Notes under the pieces: model-generated
What the model was told of the DNA's origin: nothing
The model's input: the letters and a program-made list of their open reading frames with translations, nothing else
Databases searched by the model: none
Source of the DNA: Trichinella spiralis
Taxonomy: Eukaryota > Nematoda > Enoplea > Trichinellida > Trichinellidae
DNA length: 64,000 bases
Assembly: GCA_000181795.3 (NCBI GenBank)
Contig: CM012953.1
Span: 8,496,318 to 8,560,317 of the forward strand
Direction of reading: 5' to 3'
Program-made: the position numbers and the translations under genes
In this document: piece after piece, positions 1 through 11,549 of the stretch
Numbering within the stretch: the stretch's first letter is position 1
Layout of the letters: each line of letters opens with the position of its first letter

Positions 1-82
1 ATCAAAAAATATCTTTCATCACTGACACAACAACAAGCAGAGAAAAAAACAATTCTGCTGTTGTTGTTGTTTATTTGTTTAC

Positions 83-295
83 CTTGTTACTTTCAGCTCT
101 GGTAGTAGTAGTAGTAGTAGCAGTGGTGCCTTGTTGTGGAAGAGCAGAAACGTCGCCTGAAGATTCTTGGATAACCACCGTCGGTGGAGGCTTGTTCGAC
201 GGAGCTTGTTCGGTCGGCAACGGTCCGGCACCGTCCGACTGACGCTTGCCCACGACCACCGTACCGACGACCTGCTTGCGAAGTTTGTTGCCCAT
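83..295 (-). CDS. 5' coding exon of an unidentified, possibly N-myristoylated protein (partial)
   Basis: An open exon of 71 codons starts at ATG 295, with an in-frame TGA two codons upstream, and ends at a good donor (AACAAG followed by GTAAAC at 82-77). The rest of the gene must lie left of the window. The N-terminus MGNKLRKQ has Gly2 and a basic residue nearby, as in N-myristoylated proteins. The remainder is low complexity, Pro/Ser/Thr-rich (SNKPPPTVVIQESS), and ends in a run of six Thr encoded by a GTA/ACT trinucleotide repeat (about 103-118). I do not recognise the family. The start, donor and coding-like composition make a real exon likely; the myristoylation is inferred from the first residues only. 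Confidence 0.5.
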
Positions 296-800
296 TGGTC
301 ACTCGCAAACCAACTGCACATGCACGCACACAACACACAAAAACACACGTACCGTACCTCCTCCTGTTGGGTTTTCGACAAAATAAAAAACAAATACTAA
401 GAGCTAGAGATGATGATGAATTTTCACATTATCTGTTTTTTTCAGAAATCAAACAAACAAACAAACAAACAAACGATATTATTTGCATAAGTTCTCGAAG
501 CGAAACGCGCGATTCTTCGATGGAAAAAATTCTGAAGGCTAACGACGACGAAATTAAATTTGAAAACAAAAAAAAATAAAAAAAAACTGATCCAAATAAA
601 TAAATAATTGAAAAAGAAAATACAACTAATTCGTTGTGGAGAATGATGATGAATCAGTAGGATGGAAAAGTGAAAATAACGGCAATAATGCCTGCGCCAT
701 GGTTGCTGTTCGTGAAGCTGAAGCTCGAAAAGCTCCAAGCTGTTGTTGCTGCTATATAAAACGCTAAACGTTGAACGCTAAAAATGCTAAATGCCAGTGT

Positions 801-804
<4 letters not shown>

Positions 805-838
<34 letters not shown>
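805..838. repeat. CTG/CAG trinucleotide tract, about 11 units
   Basis: An uninterrupted GCT run lies in non-coding sequence about 0.5 kb upstream of the left-edge gene start. It lies in no open frame that I can support. Confidence 0.9.
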
Positions 839-840
<2 letters not shown>

Positions 841-1333
841 AATCATAAATGATAGATCAGATCTTAGAGCTGGAACAGCGGCAGCAGTTTATATGAAAAA
901 CGAGAAACAAAAGCGCTGAAAAGCTGGTCAGCTGTGGCCCTCAGAAATCACCTTAACCTAACCAGCTGCTGCTGCTGACCAGTCGACCAACCAACCCGAC
1001 CGCCGACCGACTGACCGATCGACCAGTTGACCAACCAAAAAATAACCAATGAACCAACCAACCAACCAACGAAAAAGAAGCTTTTCAAAAATTGCTTTTG
1101 CCATAAGAAAAGTCCACTTTTTGAAGAAAACATAAACAAACAAACACCAAGTTGTTTATTACTTCTTCTTCTTATGTACGTGCATATGAAGATTGGTTGG
1201 AAAATAAAATAAGACTAAAACTGACTGCTTGGATGAAGCATGGAAAAATTAATCTGACAATTTATAATATCAAATGAAAAAAAGAATCCAACGCTCTCAT
1301 CTTACCTGGTTTCTTCAAAGAAACAAACAAATA

Positions 1334-1360
1334 AACAACAACAACAACAACAACAACAAC
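1334..1360. repeat. CAA trinucleotide tract, about 9 units
   Basis: Perfect CAA repeats. Similar CAA runs occur near 19732-19760, 25802-25822 and 38938-38960, so this is a recurrent microsatellite class in the genome. Confidence 0.9.
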
Positions 1361-2450
1361 TGCTACTGGTCGTTTGTGCTTGCAACATTATGCTTGACAA
1401 GTGACAATTTTCCGTGCAAGAAAATAACTAAAATACTAGTCGTCTCTTTTGAAATATCATCGACAGGCAGGGTTGGTTGGTTGGAAGCATGAAAACAACA
1501 CCGTTGGCACAATTACCGTTCAACTGTGCAACCGCAGTGAGATATTTTCCTCACCGTATCTATCCATCCATCGTTGGAGGTCAATCGGATGGACAAATGG
1601 ACACTGATCCTCCTCCCTATCCCCAGGATCTTTACTTCAATCGGCCTCTCCATTCATATACCGACCGACTGAACTGACCAGAGACAGAAAGAGAGAAAGA
1701 GAGAGAGGGAGAGGGAGATAGAGGGATAAATAAGCAGCCAATGACAACAGACAATTTTAAAAATGGGCCGAATGATACAACGACACCACCATTAACATTA
1801 GCTGACCAACAGGCAGACTGACCCGCCGACTGACACGGGCCGTTGACGAAAATCAATTCCCACCGTCACTCACATTCACGCACGCACGCACACACAATTG
1901 CACACCAACCACACCACATTTGAAGCTTTCTCTAACTCCATCTATACGCACACGCTGTGAAAATAAGAAACGTAGACATATACACACACACACACGTCTG
2001 TCACCAACTATGAACATGTGTGATTTGCATTCTTTTCGACGACAAATAAATAAAAACATCCTCTGCACAAGCTTAAAGCTATTCATTTTCTTTTTTGTTT
2101 CTAAATTGCCACACCCACTTGTTTTTTTTTTCAAAAACAAAATTCATTTTACGAAAAAGCAAAAATGAAAATACTGGACGTGTATTTCAACCGATGACCG
2201 ACCAACTGGCGCTTATTGAATTTGCTAGCGGAAGACAAGAAAAAAAAATAACTGAAACGTGCCATTCCTCTCTCTCCAGTAGGAAAAAAACAGCAATAAC
2301 AACAACAAGAAGAAGAAGTCAACACGCACAAAAAAATCTCTTCTTATTCAGCATTCAGTACCAACAATTATCATGCTCAAAAAATAATAAACAACAAAAA
2401 TGTTTCGTTTTACACTTTCTACAACTGTTCCACCACTCCCACAATTGAGC

Positions 2451-2777
2451 AGAACCTATACAAAATGATATTATTGAACAAACGTTCACTATTGAACATA
2501 TTACAAAAACACATATTTATTCTACACGTCATCTTTTTTTTCAAACAATACACACATTTTTCGTTGGTTTGTCAAGCGAAATGCCCGAGTGTAATGACTT
2601 GACTACTCTCGACAATAGACAATTTGAACAATTCCCATAATATTTAAATTCAATTTTATTTTCAATTTATATATAAATTTCACATGTGCAAAAATCCAGT
2701 TGCACATTTATTCTTGACAAAACTGGACATTAAGCATTTTACAATCGAAAGTGCAAAAATGCCGACAACGCGACATC

Positions 2778-2822
<45 letters not shown>

Positions 2823-4926
2823 TTATAACATAATAATCGAAAAAAAATTCCAACTTTCTCGAGCATTTTAACAATTTTAAAACATAACACATTAAATGTT
2901 ATGAAAGAAAAAAAAGGTTTTTGTTTTCTTTCACACGTTTTCACACGCGCGCACGCACCATTCCACCATATTCAAAAACAAGTTCACGACAGAAATTTAC
3001 AGTATACTTAAATTGAAATCAAGTACAATATGAACAATGGTAAAAATACAAAAAGTATTTTCTTCAACAATTTTTGTTATCTTTTGACAATAAAAATAAA
3101 TTCGTTTCACACTGGTTAACTAATGCAAGAAAACAACATTAACTGAAATTACGTAAAGTTTATATCGACAGGCAGACAGACATTTTCAAAAAAGGACTTT
3201 TTTTAAACAACAATTACTAATTACAAATATTCCAACCATAATAATTTAAAAGTAATTTCATAAATTAAGCAAAAAATACCCAAAAAAACACCTACATATA
3301 TTTTTAAAAAGTTTTCACTCACTGATGAAGCTGCACTATTGATGATTCAAAAATCAACTTTTAAATAAGCAACACATACATTTATGGTGAAACATTTACT
3401 GCCGCAAAGTTTTATCACATTTACAGACTATAAAACAGCAAAATTTAATAAAATATACATTAAAGCAACTTCCTCAATAACAATACTGCAATTGTAAATG
3501 TTCATTTTTAAAATTTGCAACTAATAATAGGCCTTGAATAGGCATTAAAAAGCATGCTGCCAGCTAAAAGCTAAATGGATCAATAATTTAAATGATAATC
3601 TGCTAAAATTCAATTGCATCATTCACGAAGTTATTCCAAATCTTGAAAGAAATTACTGAACCGACAATTTAAAAATTAAAAGTTCAATTTCTATGTAACA
3701 GTTGAATTATTTGACAAGTATCGTTCTTGTCAAATTGCCGATCAAAATTACTGATTACGATAAAACAGAACGTCAGCATTAAAATTGTTCAGATAGACTG
3801 TTCATTTCCTATAATTTCCTAGTAATGGATGATTTTTGAAAATGTAACCCATTTTAAAATTCGAAACACTGACAAGAAAATTTTTATCATCTGAAGCATC
3901 ATACACTTCCTTATAAACCTGACAAAACCCTGCATACTCTGTGTGTTCACATGGTCAAAGTTACATCAATCAACTTGATAATAAAAAGCAAAAATGAAAA
4001 CAATAAAAACCGTTCAGGGTTGAAGATTTTTGTCAGCTAACAAATAAGCAAAAAACACTGGTATAATTTTTACAAAATATCATTTGTGTTGTATTTTATT
4101 TTCATTTCAACCTTCATTGCTTCGGTAAAATTAAAAACACAACAACAAATATCTCAAATGCTATCCAACAGCAACAAAAAACCCATAAAATATCACAGAT
4201 AAAATGTTGCATTAAAAACAATTTCACTTCTACAAGAGTGATCGTAAAAAAATGGGAAGCTCGAAATGTTCAACCGTAAATGAATATAACAGTAAAACAG
4301 CACTATTTCAATACAATAAATAAATATTTCGAGAAAGTTCCCAAAAGGTAATAAAATATTCACGTTTTGATCAATAAAAAAGTTACAGAAAAATGATCGA
4401 CAAAAACATTCCTAATTAACGCAGAGATTCTATAATTGTTATTCTCAAGGACATGGCATGCAAATTAGCATTTCAATTCACCCCTGTAACACAATAAAGC
4501 GCTAATGCGATTCAGAATCGATAATCTAAAAAAATGTTTGCAATTTTAAACGAAACAAAATAACAAATTACAATGCCTCTCCTGTTCGTTCATTAGTAAT
4601 TTGCATGCTCGTTAGCTCTTTTAAAATCGTAACAAGCTAAATTTTAAAAAAATCTTCAAAAAACAGAAAAACCAGCTCGCCAGTAAACAAGGGCGAAAAA
4701 AGCAGTTAATTATTACAGGAAGAAGAAAAATAATATATTAAGTTATTACTGATCGCTGAAGCATACCTTTTTTCGAAAAGAGTATCTGAACGAGAAACGC
4801 GATGGAACCATTTTCTCAAAGGTTCGCCTTCAGAAAAACCGTTCTTCAACAACACTGTCCGTCGGACCGAATCGGCAAGGATAAATCCTCGCAAGCTAAT
4901 CAATAGGGGGCAGTTTAATCACTTAC
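2451..4926. other. AT-rich non-coding stretch
   Basis: No gene recognised. It contains a long TA dinucleotide run at 2780-2819. A minus-strand patch at about 4750-4896 has an acceptor-like ATTGATTAG and a donor-like AAAAAAGGTATGC. Its most open frame has no recognisable domain, and the gap to the candidate exon at 4927 would be only about 31 nt, so I do not call it an exon. Confidence 0.5.
2780..2819. repeat. TA dinucleotide microsatellite
   Basis: About 20 uninterrupted TA units, self-complementary and therefore able to form a cruciform. Located in non-coding sequence. Confidence 0.95.
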
Positions 4927-5007
4927 ACCATGAAAGAACCACTCCGTCTCGGCTTCAATTACAAATGAATCGCAATCGAACGGATCACTTGCATTCGGAA
5001 AGAACAA
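4927..5007 (-). CDS. Candidate 27-codon exon downstream of the docking-domain exon
   Basis: Read on the minus strand, a TCTCTCTGGGAG acceptor is followed by 27 open codons and a strong donor (GGT then GTAAGT). The peptide starts LFFPNASDPFDCDSF and ends ETEWFFHG, with acidic and aromatic residues not expected by chance in this AT-rich DNA. Its phase (0 in, 0 out) matches the upstream docking-domain exon at 5912-6109, so the two could be joined. I do not recognise the domain, and no further exons to the left could be supported. Confidence is limited because the exon is short. Confidence 0.35.
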
Positions 5008-5911
5008 CTCCCAGAGAGATGGCACAAAATTTCATTAAGCCTTTAAATATATGCCATCTTGAATGGGCTTGACAGACTATCGATTGCACTATGATCCAAT
5101 GGCAAATTTTATTCAACTAGTGTAAAACAGTGCGTTGGATCTGGAAGATTTGCAAATGCATTACCGTTGTCAAGAAAAACAACCTTCAAATCAAAACCCT
5201 ATTTTGATTCTTCTTCTAATTAGCAGTCAAAATCAAACTCATACTTACAACTGAAATATAACAGGAATAATAATTCAAATATTTTTATTCAAAAGAGAAA
5301 AACGGGAAAACTGAAATAATTGAACACAAACTACTCGTCTGAAAAACAACAATTATGCATATATAGGAAAAAATTTCACAGTGTGAAATAAATTCATTCA
5401 AAGTCTTATTTTCAATAAAATATTATTTTTTTAACCATTAATGACAAACTGCTCACTTATTATTTACAAACCGAATTTCAAGTAAAAGAATACATTTCTG
5501 GAAAAAACTGTGCACTGAAACGAATATCTAGTGAGGCATAAATTTTAAGATCACATGAGTGATAAACATTACAGATCAATCAACTCATTCATTATCAATT
5601 AACTAAATCGATTCAATTTATTTCAAATATATGCTAAACGTTTATCACTGTCAACATCAACATTGTACGTGACAATCATTTACAGTATTACCCCAAAGAA
5701 CAACGCTTTACGCCAATTTTTCACGTTATACTACCAAGAACTGATACGCTTTAATTATTCTCGAATTATCAGTATTAACATAGTATTTTTTTTACCATAC
5801 TTCCGATGTACACATCGCTCAACATTTAATTTAAAAAAATAAATACTTGGCCATGTCTTTTAATTTGATCTAATCATTTCCAACTGAAATGCTACAAAAG
5901 CATAAGCATAC

Positions 5912-6109
5912 CTCGCCTTTTTCAAGAAGCTGAAAGTAATGGCTTAAAAATGCTACAGGATCATCAGGCTGAGCGATACACAGTCGAACCACGGCTCGTT
6001 TGATCAGATCAGATATGTTATGCCTTTCTAAGTAATCTTCGCAAAGTCTGGCCCATGCAGATTGGTGACTCATCACAAGGCCGTCGTCGTTTCCTTTGCC
6101 AAATATTGA
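5912..6109 (-). CDS. Exon encoding a PKA regulatory-subunit-type (RIIa) dimerisation/docking domain
   Basis: The exon is bounded by a TTTAG acceptor (6111-6110) and a GTATGC donor (from 5911). It encodes 66 codons containing CEDYLERHNISDLIKRA, LCIAQPDDP and AFLSHYFQLLEK. This follows the X-type four-helix dimerisation/docking pattern of cAMP-dependent protein kinase regulatory subunits, closest in feel to type I (C-x-x-Y-x-x-x-HNI ... FLxxYFxxLEK). Such domains dimerise and bind A-kinase anchoring helices. An internal ATG at 6073 (MSHQSAWARL) could be the start if the upstream residues are leader. Neither cyclic-nucleotide-binding domains nor the RRGAI-like pseudosubstrate site can be found in the remaining 5.9 kb to the left. 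The gene is therefore either incomplete in my reading, interrupted by long introns, or a different docking-domain protein. Confidence 0.7.
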
Positions 6110-9100
6110 CTAAACAACCAAATTGAAAATGATACTGGAATTTTTAACACCGTTTCAAAAATGCTAAAAATCATTTATAACTAAATACATTAACTAGCAT
6201 TCCAACTGTGATCGCATACAATTCATTTTCATTTTAAAACTTGTCATTAAAATGTCACTGTGTATTCAGAATTATCTTCCACACAAAATAACAATAGAAA
6301 ATTGAACTTTTGAACAATGCCTACTATCATTTCTGATATAGAAGAAAAATTAATAATAAGATTACTACAAATATACAGCCATTCAACAATCACAATAAAT
6401 TCCATTGCTAAATGAAAAACTGTAAATCACAATGACATTTTAAAAATTACATCAGAACAAAATTCATACCGACATGATTGAAAATGGAAGCATATTCGCT
6501 GAACCTTCTTCAATATATCCTCCTTCTTACGTCGTTAACACATAATATGACCATGCGGCATGATAACTATTTTCAAAAATAACACTAATACAGTTTGTAA
6601 AAACATCCACTGCATTAACGTCTCAAGCGAACAAAAGAAAATATATGTATAAATATAAATGCATATAAATATATTATTTATTTCTTTATTTATTTATAAA
6701 AGAACTAAATGTAACTAAATTACCACAATTACCATTTACGATTACATTTTAATTTATAAAACATTTATTTATCGTTTAATTATTATTTAATCAACTGTCA
6801 AAAAATATAAAAAGGATGATCAAATATCTAATATTATCAGACTGAAGACAGTTTAAACAAGTAAACAAACAATTAAATGCTGAAAAAATTAAATCAGTAA
6901 TAAAAATTCAATCAAAATGCATTACTAATAACAGTCCTCCTCCTTAATCATATTTATGTTGATCGATCGTCACTTTCAAACACTAACAATTATCGCCTAA
7001 CAGCTGCCTACATCTGAAGCATTTGAAGCATGCATACATAGTACGTTGCGGATAACTTTCTATGTATTCAAGTGCAAACGGAAATTCTCTGTAAACTGTG
7101 AAAAATAAAATTTATCTGTTTATAACTTCTTAAGTAAATTTCATAAATATATATATATGTAAAAAAGCAGCTTCATATTTCAAATGCACAAATATTGAAA
7201 TCTATAATAATATTACTCAAAAAGCAACAACAGCTAAATTCTTAATCACAAGAAAACGGCTGCTCTTTATTTTGCTGCTAGCGTTATTTCTATTTTAGTA
7301 TGATAGTAACAATATTTAAAAAGTGAAATAAAAACAATAGCGTTGGTAAAAACTTAATTTTCGATAACAGACACGCCCATCATAACAGTTATAATACAAG
7401 TCAAAGCAGAATATAAAGAAAATGAGAAAACAAAAGCATGCAATGAATTTAATAAACGGCTTTGGAAGTTTTAGATTTATTGCCAGTTAAATTTACAACT
7501 AATTCAGAAAAAGCTAAACAACATCGTGTGCTGCTGAAATGCTATGCAATTTCCAACTTTTATGCATATTAATATGAAAATGAACAATCATAAAAATACT
7601 GGTTTTGAAAATATTTATGTGCATTAAAAAAAACTTAACCATATTAAAAATATTAATCAAGAAGCATAAATTAGCTCAAGTATAGAAACTTAAAATGTGC
7701 AATTTGAAAAACTGTGAAAACAGGAGGATTTTTCTGCAATTAACCATAATAATACGTAATTATGCTGTATGTATGCAAACAATGTTAAATACTAAATAAA
7801 ATGAGTTTAAAACAATTTTTCGTTGATAAGATTTTAAATTTACAAATAACATTTGAATATCCTAATAAAACTGCGTCACGCCATGAACCAAAAATTACAA
7901 ATTTATTTTAACAGGGATACTATAGTCGTGAAAGAGCAATGGGATTTGCATTGAGCAACATGGTACAAATAAAAATAATTTAAATGTAATGTATTTTCAA
8001 AAAATAAAAAGCTACCTTACCTGGAGTCAAAAAAGTAATGCTTAACGCTGGTTTCAGAATATTTTATAGTAAGATACAAGAAATATTATGATAAATGAAA
8101 ATCATGTTCTCATGATTTTAATTTAATTTTATTTCAAGCTTGCACATTTTGACAGCCTATATAAGCAGAAGCTTACTTTAATCGTGCATATTTCAAATAG
8201 TAAATAATTAAAATAATTAAATAACAGAATTTTTTTGCATTAAAGACAAATGTAGAATATTTTAAGAAAAGATGTGTTGATTGTTCGCTTTTTTGATTTT
8301 ACATTTTACAGCCACTTACGATGGGGAATTAAGGCATTATTTAAAAACAAAAATTAAATGAACAAAATAAAATATAATAAATTTATAATATTTTTTCCAG
8401 TTTTTAAAATAAAAAAATATTTGACAAAAACAGTAGCTAGCTAGATTTGAACTTAATTGAAACGAGACAAGATACTGTACAAAAAAGGTATTGATGATGT
8501 GTTGTGGCCGGTGTGCGTGTGTGACATCCAGTGAACAGTTTCGACCGTGTATGTTAATATTGATTTACATTTGTGCTAGTTATTTTTAATTGTAGTGCTC
8601 ATATTATTATCTTGTTTATCGAGTAAATTGTGTGTGTGTGTGTTTTACTTGTGCCGTTGATTGATGAACCGGTCATGTTGCGAAGTACGCTTGCACGGAT
8701 ATCAAGCCAAATCAAACCAGATTTAATTTATTGCTCCAGCAAATTTACAGTCCACTTAATACTATTTTATATGTTTCGTTGCAGTTTGTTAACTGTTGTG
8801 GTTGTTTCCTAGCGTATTATTATTATTATTATTTAACTGAATGCATGGTGAAAATTCAAAATTTTATGCAAATTCATCACTTCTGTTTATTATTCTGTTG
8901 TTTGTTATTTGATTTCTCTTATTCCTGAACAAAATATCAGATTTCTAAATATTGTTTGATTTATTTTGAGAAAAAACTGTTTTCTGGAATAATGAGATGA
9001 ATAAAAAAAATGAAGAATAGTTACGATTGTATAATGATAATTAAATTTAAAAGAATTAAATGACTCAGTAATTTTATGTAAAATCAATTTCAGCAATACA

Positions 9101-10162
9101 TGGAAACATTTAATTTTGTTAAGTTTGCAAATTTTGCACGTATTCAAAATTTATATACCTTCGATTTGAAAGTTCAATACAACTGCTGATCACTCGGCTG
9201 CTGTGGTTTAGCAGAAAATTTTCATCAAACTTTAAAGGATTTCAACTATACAAAATGGGTAGCAGATACTGTTGGTGGGCTAGGACCGATACTGAATTCC
9301 AGTGCAGGCAGAAAAGCGGCGACCGGCGATGTTTTTCTTTTCTTCTTGAATTCTACATCTCTGTTGTACTAAACATTTAAGCTGACAAACTTTTCTTGAA
9401 TTATTTTGTATCATCCCTGTGAAGAGATGTTCAAGAAATTATGAATATTTCACTTCCTCCTGGAATTTAACCACCAGATCTTTTCCAGATTGTTTAAGTT
9501 TCAAAGGCATTGCTATAAAACAGCAATATTTTTGCCCGTACGCAAACAACATATTGCTGATAGCAGTTTTTCTCTTATGAATGCATGAATACTAGTGAAG
9601 CAGGATTTTTAATGAAGTGCTCAAGTACTGTAAAGTTCTGTCCGCCAGAAATTTGTTTTTACATAGTAGACATCCAAATTCAGTTTATGCACTTTGATGT
9701 AGCATGAAGTATTATTCAGAAATTACAAATTTCTGGAGAAATTTTAATTAATCCCAGGGGCTGATATCCATGAAATGTTTATGCTATCGTGTTATTTCAT
9801 AGCCAGAAACAGTCAGTTGTTTCGCCTTCAAGCTAGTTGCGTATTTTTAGTGGGAAAGCACATAGGCTGTTGATCAACACCAGTAGTATGACACAGAAGC
9901 AGGTTACTGAGGTGCCTGAGTTTCGTCCAAGTGCTTTCGCATCAAGAAAATGTTGAAATTTGAGTAGCTATTCTGAACCACTGTCTGAGCACTCGCCAAA
10001 TTGCATCGCTTTATACAGTTTGTAAAATTAGTTCTTTCAGTATCTGTACAATTGCTGAGTGGTTTTTCAATATTGTGGATAACCCTTCAATTACAAAGGT
10101 GGGCCGACCATATGACCATACAGTTTTAAAGTAATCTTCCAAACGCTTTCATCTGGAAAATA
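6110..10162. other. AT-rich intergenic stretch
   Basis: No exon supported. A GC-richer patch at 8487-8760 with GT runs could be a promoter or leader. 9180-10160 is less AT-rich and looks like degraded repeat, but no protein family is recognisable in any frame. Confidence 0.45.
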
Positions 10163-10315
10163 CAGGCATACCCCGCTTAGCGCTGTTTTGCTACATCACT
10201 GAAACGATTTTATTATATCATGTTTATTGAGTTATTTCATTCATTCTATCAATCTTTTATAGTAACTGGTTTGGATTCTGTTACTTTTTCATATATTTGA
10301 TCATATATTTTTGAT

Positions 10316-10676
10316 ATGTTCTGTTCAATATTTCACAACGACGGCCTTAGCAATGATGATTTGAAACAACTAGCAGAGCTGCGCACTGATAATAAACCAA
10401 CAGTCATTGATTCAAAAGAGGATATATCTTTGAGAACTGTAACAGCCGAATTCCCCAAGAACAGCATCACCAACATTACACAAACCATGGGCCTGTTCAT
10501 AGAACAGGATACTGTTGATGAGTTCCAAAGCTAGACGGGATGTTCTTGAAATGATATCTTGTTATCAAGAAATTCGACATGAGAGAAAACATAGGAAGCG
10601 ACAGTTAACGCTTGATAGTTTCATCACCAAGAAATCTAAAGTTGAGGAATCAAAGACTGGTCTGGGATCACAGTGA
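10316..10676 (+). pseudogene. C-terminal remnant of a Tigger/CENP-B-like transposase, frameshifted
   Basis: The first frame gives LSNDDLKQLAELRTD followed later by MGLFIEQDTVDEF. A shift of one frame near 10520 continues with ARRDVLEMISCYQEI and RKRQLTLDSFITKKSK, ending at TGA 10674-10676. Tigger transposases end with a region containing LTNEDL, a glutamate/aspartate EQD motif, CYREIYDEKK and QTSLDRFFKK; all four landmarks are here in order. The split across two frames and the missing DDE core show it is non-functional. Its position between the element's two terminal repeats confirms the identity of the element. Confidence 0.85.
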
Positions 10677-10717
10677 TAAATACGAACAGTAAAGTGTGTA
10701 AACATTTTTTATAAATA

Positions 10718-11422
10718 CAGTGGGCCCTCAACATTTACGGGTTCAACATTCAAGGAATTCAAAGCCGTCAAAAAGATAGATCCTATTTTTAGACCTTACT
10801 GTGCATGTATGCTGTGGATCTGCAGGTTCAGTGCAAGGTTGTCTCCGCTTATGTGGTTCCACACTATGACAGCAGTGATAACAACTTAACCAAACTGGGA
10901 GGCTAAATAATTTCTACTAATGCTAAGATGAAGAAGATAACATTAGGATGAAGGGAAAGGAGGTGCTGCGAACAGGAAGTTGGCTTACTGCAGCACCGGT
11001 CCCGCGATTCCAGACGCTTGCTCCAGACTAGTCAACTAGTCCAGACATGTCTGGAAGTGCAGAATTTCCGCTTTCATGCTAGCACAGCCCAATACTGCGT
11101 GAGAAGAACGCAAAATCATGAAGCTACTATAGTCACAATGTTTTTTGATAGCAGTGTTTTTTAAGAAAGATACACCGGGCAGTCCATCCACTTCCGGCAA
11201 TGATTTTGACTGTTGAACCCTTAATCAAAAGAATAAAAAAAATAAATACATGATAAATATTTAACATGCAAATCAGTAGACGGCCCGTGATATTTCTTGC
11301 AGCTTTTAGACAATTGCATAGACATCGGCGGGGTGTGTGAATAGAAGTGGTAAGTATTCGCGGAAATTGGACATTCGCAGTTCCGCTGGAACGCACATAT
11401 GGCGGATGTTGAGGGCAGACTG
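10718..11422. mobile_element. Second TIR element (MITE-like) nested inside the Tigger relic
   Basis: The left terminus, TA then CAGTGGGCCCTCAACATTTA, matches the reverse-complemented right terminus CAGTCTGCCCTCAACATCCG in 15 of the first 17 bases, allowing for the GGG/CTG difference. TA follows the right end at 11423-11424. The CAGTnnGCCCTC terminus also belongs to the Tigger superfamily but to a different subfamily from the host element. No transposase domain is visible in the 0.7 kb interior, so it was probably a non-autonomous derivative. Being inserted in the host relic, it is the younger insertion. Confidence 0.7.
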
Positions 11423-11549
11423 TATTGCAAATAAAATTTTTGTATATATTCTGACTTGTTAGAAGCGATGTACTATAAACACATGCTATAACGACTCCGT
11501 ACAGCGCTGTTTTGCTTAACGCTCGTTTTTCGGGAATGGGGTATGCCTA

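Larger units (their letters stand above)
296..2450. other. Gene-free stretch rich in simple repeats, probable 5' flank of the left-edge gene
   Basis: No convincing exon was found on either strand. The stretch is less AT-rich than the next 2 kb. It carries CAAA runs (450-472), a CTG tract (805-838), degenerate GACC/AACC repeats (960-1075), a CAA tract (1334-1360), a GA-rich tract (1684-1730) and a CA run (1980-1994). It sits directly upstream of the minus-strand start at 295, so it is the likely promoter or leader region of that gene. Short open frames here have repeat-driven compositions. Confidence 0.5.
10163..11549 (+). mobile_element. Tigger/pogo-type DNA transposon relic with TIRs and TA target duplication
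   Basis: The left end reads TA then CAGGCATACCCCGCTTAGCG. The right end, reverse-complemented, reads TAGGCATACCCC and later GCGTTAAGCAAAACAGCGC. The first 12 bases differ only by C to T at position 1, and both ends share the AAAACAGCGC/GCGCTGTTTT inner segment. TA flanks each side (10161-10162, 11550-11551). CAGGCATACC termini with a TA duplication are typical of Tigger1-like elements of the pogo branch of Tc1/mariner. Inside is the C-terminal part of a transposase in the same orientation (10316-10676). The N-terminal and most catalytic DDE sequence is deleted, and another element is inserted at 10718-11422. The element is dead; autonomous Tigger elements are about 2-2.5 kb. Confidence 0.8.

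Noticed and set aside
442-738. 98-codon minus-strand frame in the repeat-rich left end
   Set aside because: Composition is dominated by Phe/Tyr/Ile from AT-rich and CAAA repeats; no motif or conserved start context.
4706-4903. Minus-strand 65-codon frame with acceptor- and donor-like edges
   Set aside because: No recognisable domain. Joining it to the neighbouring candidate exon would need an intron of about 31 nt, shorter than any other in the window.
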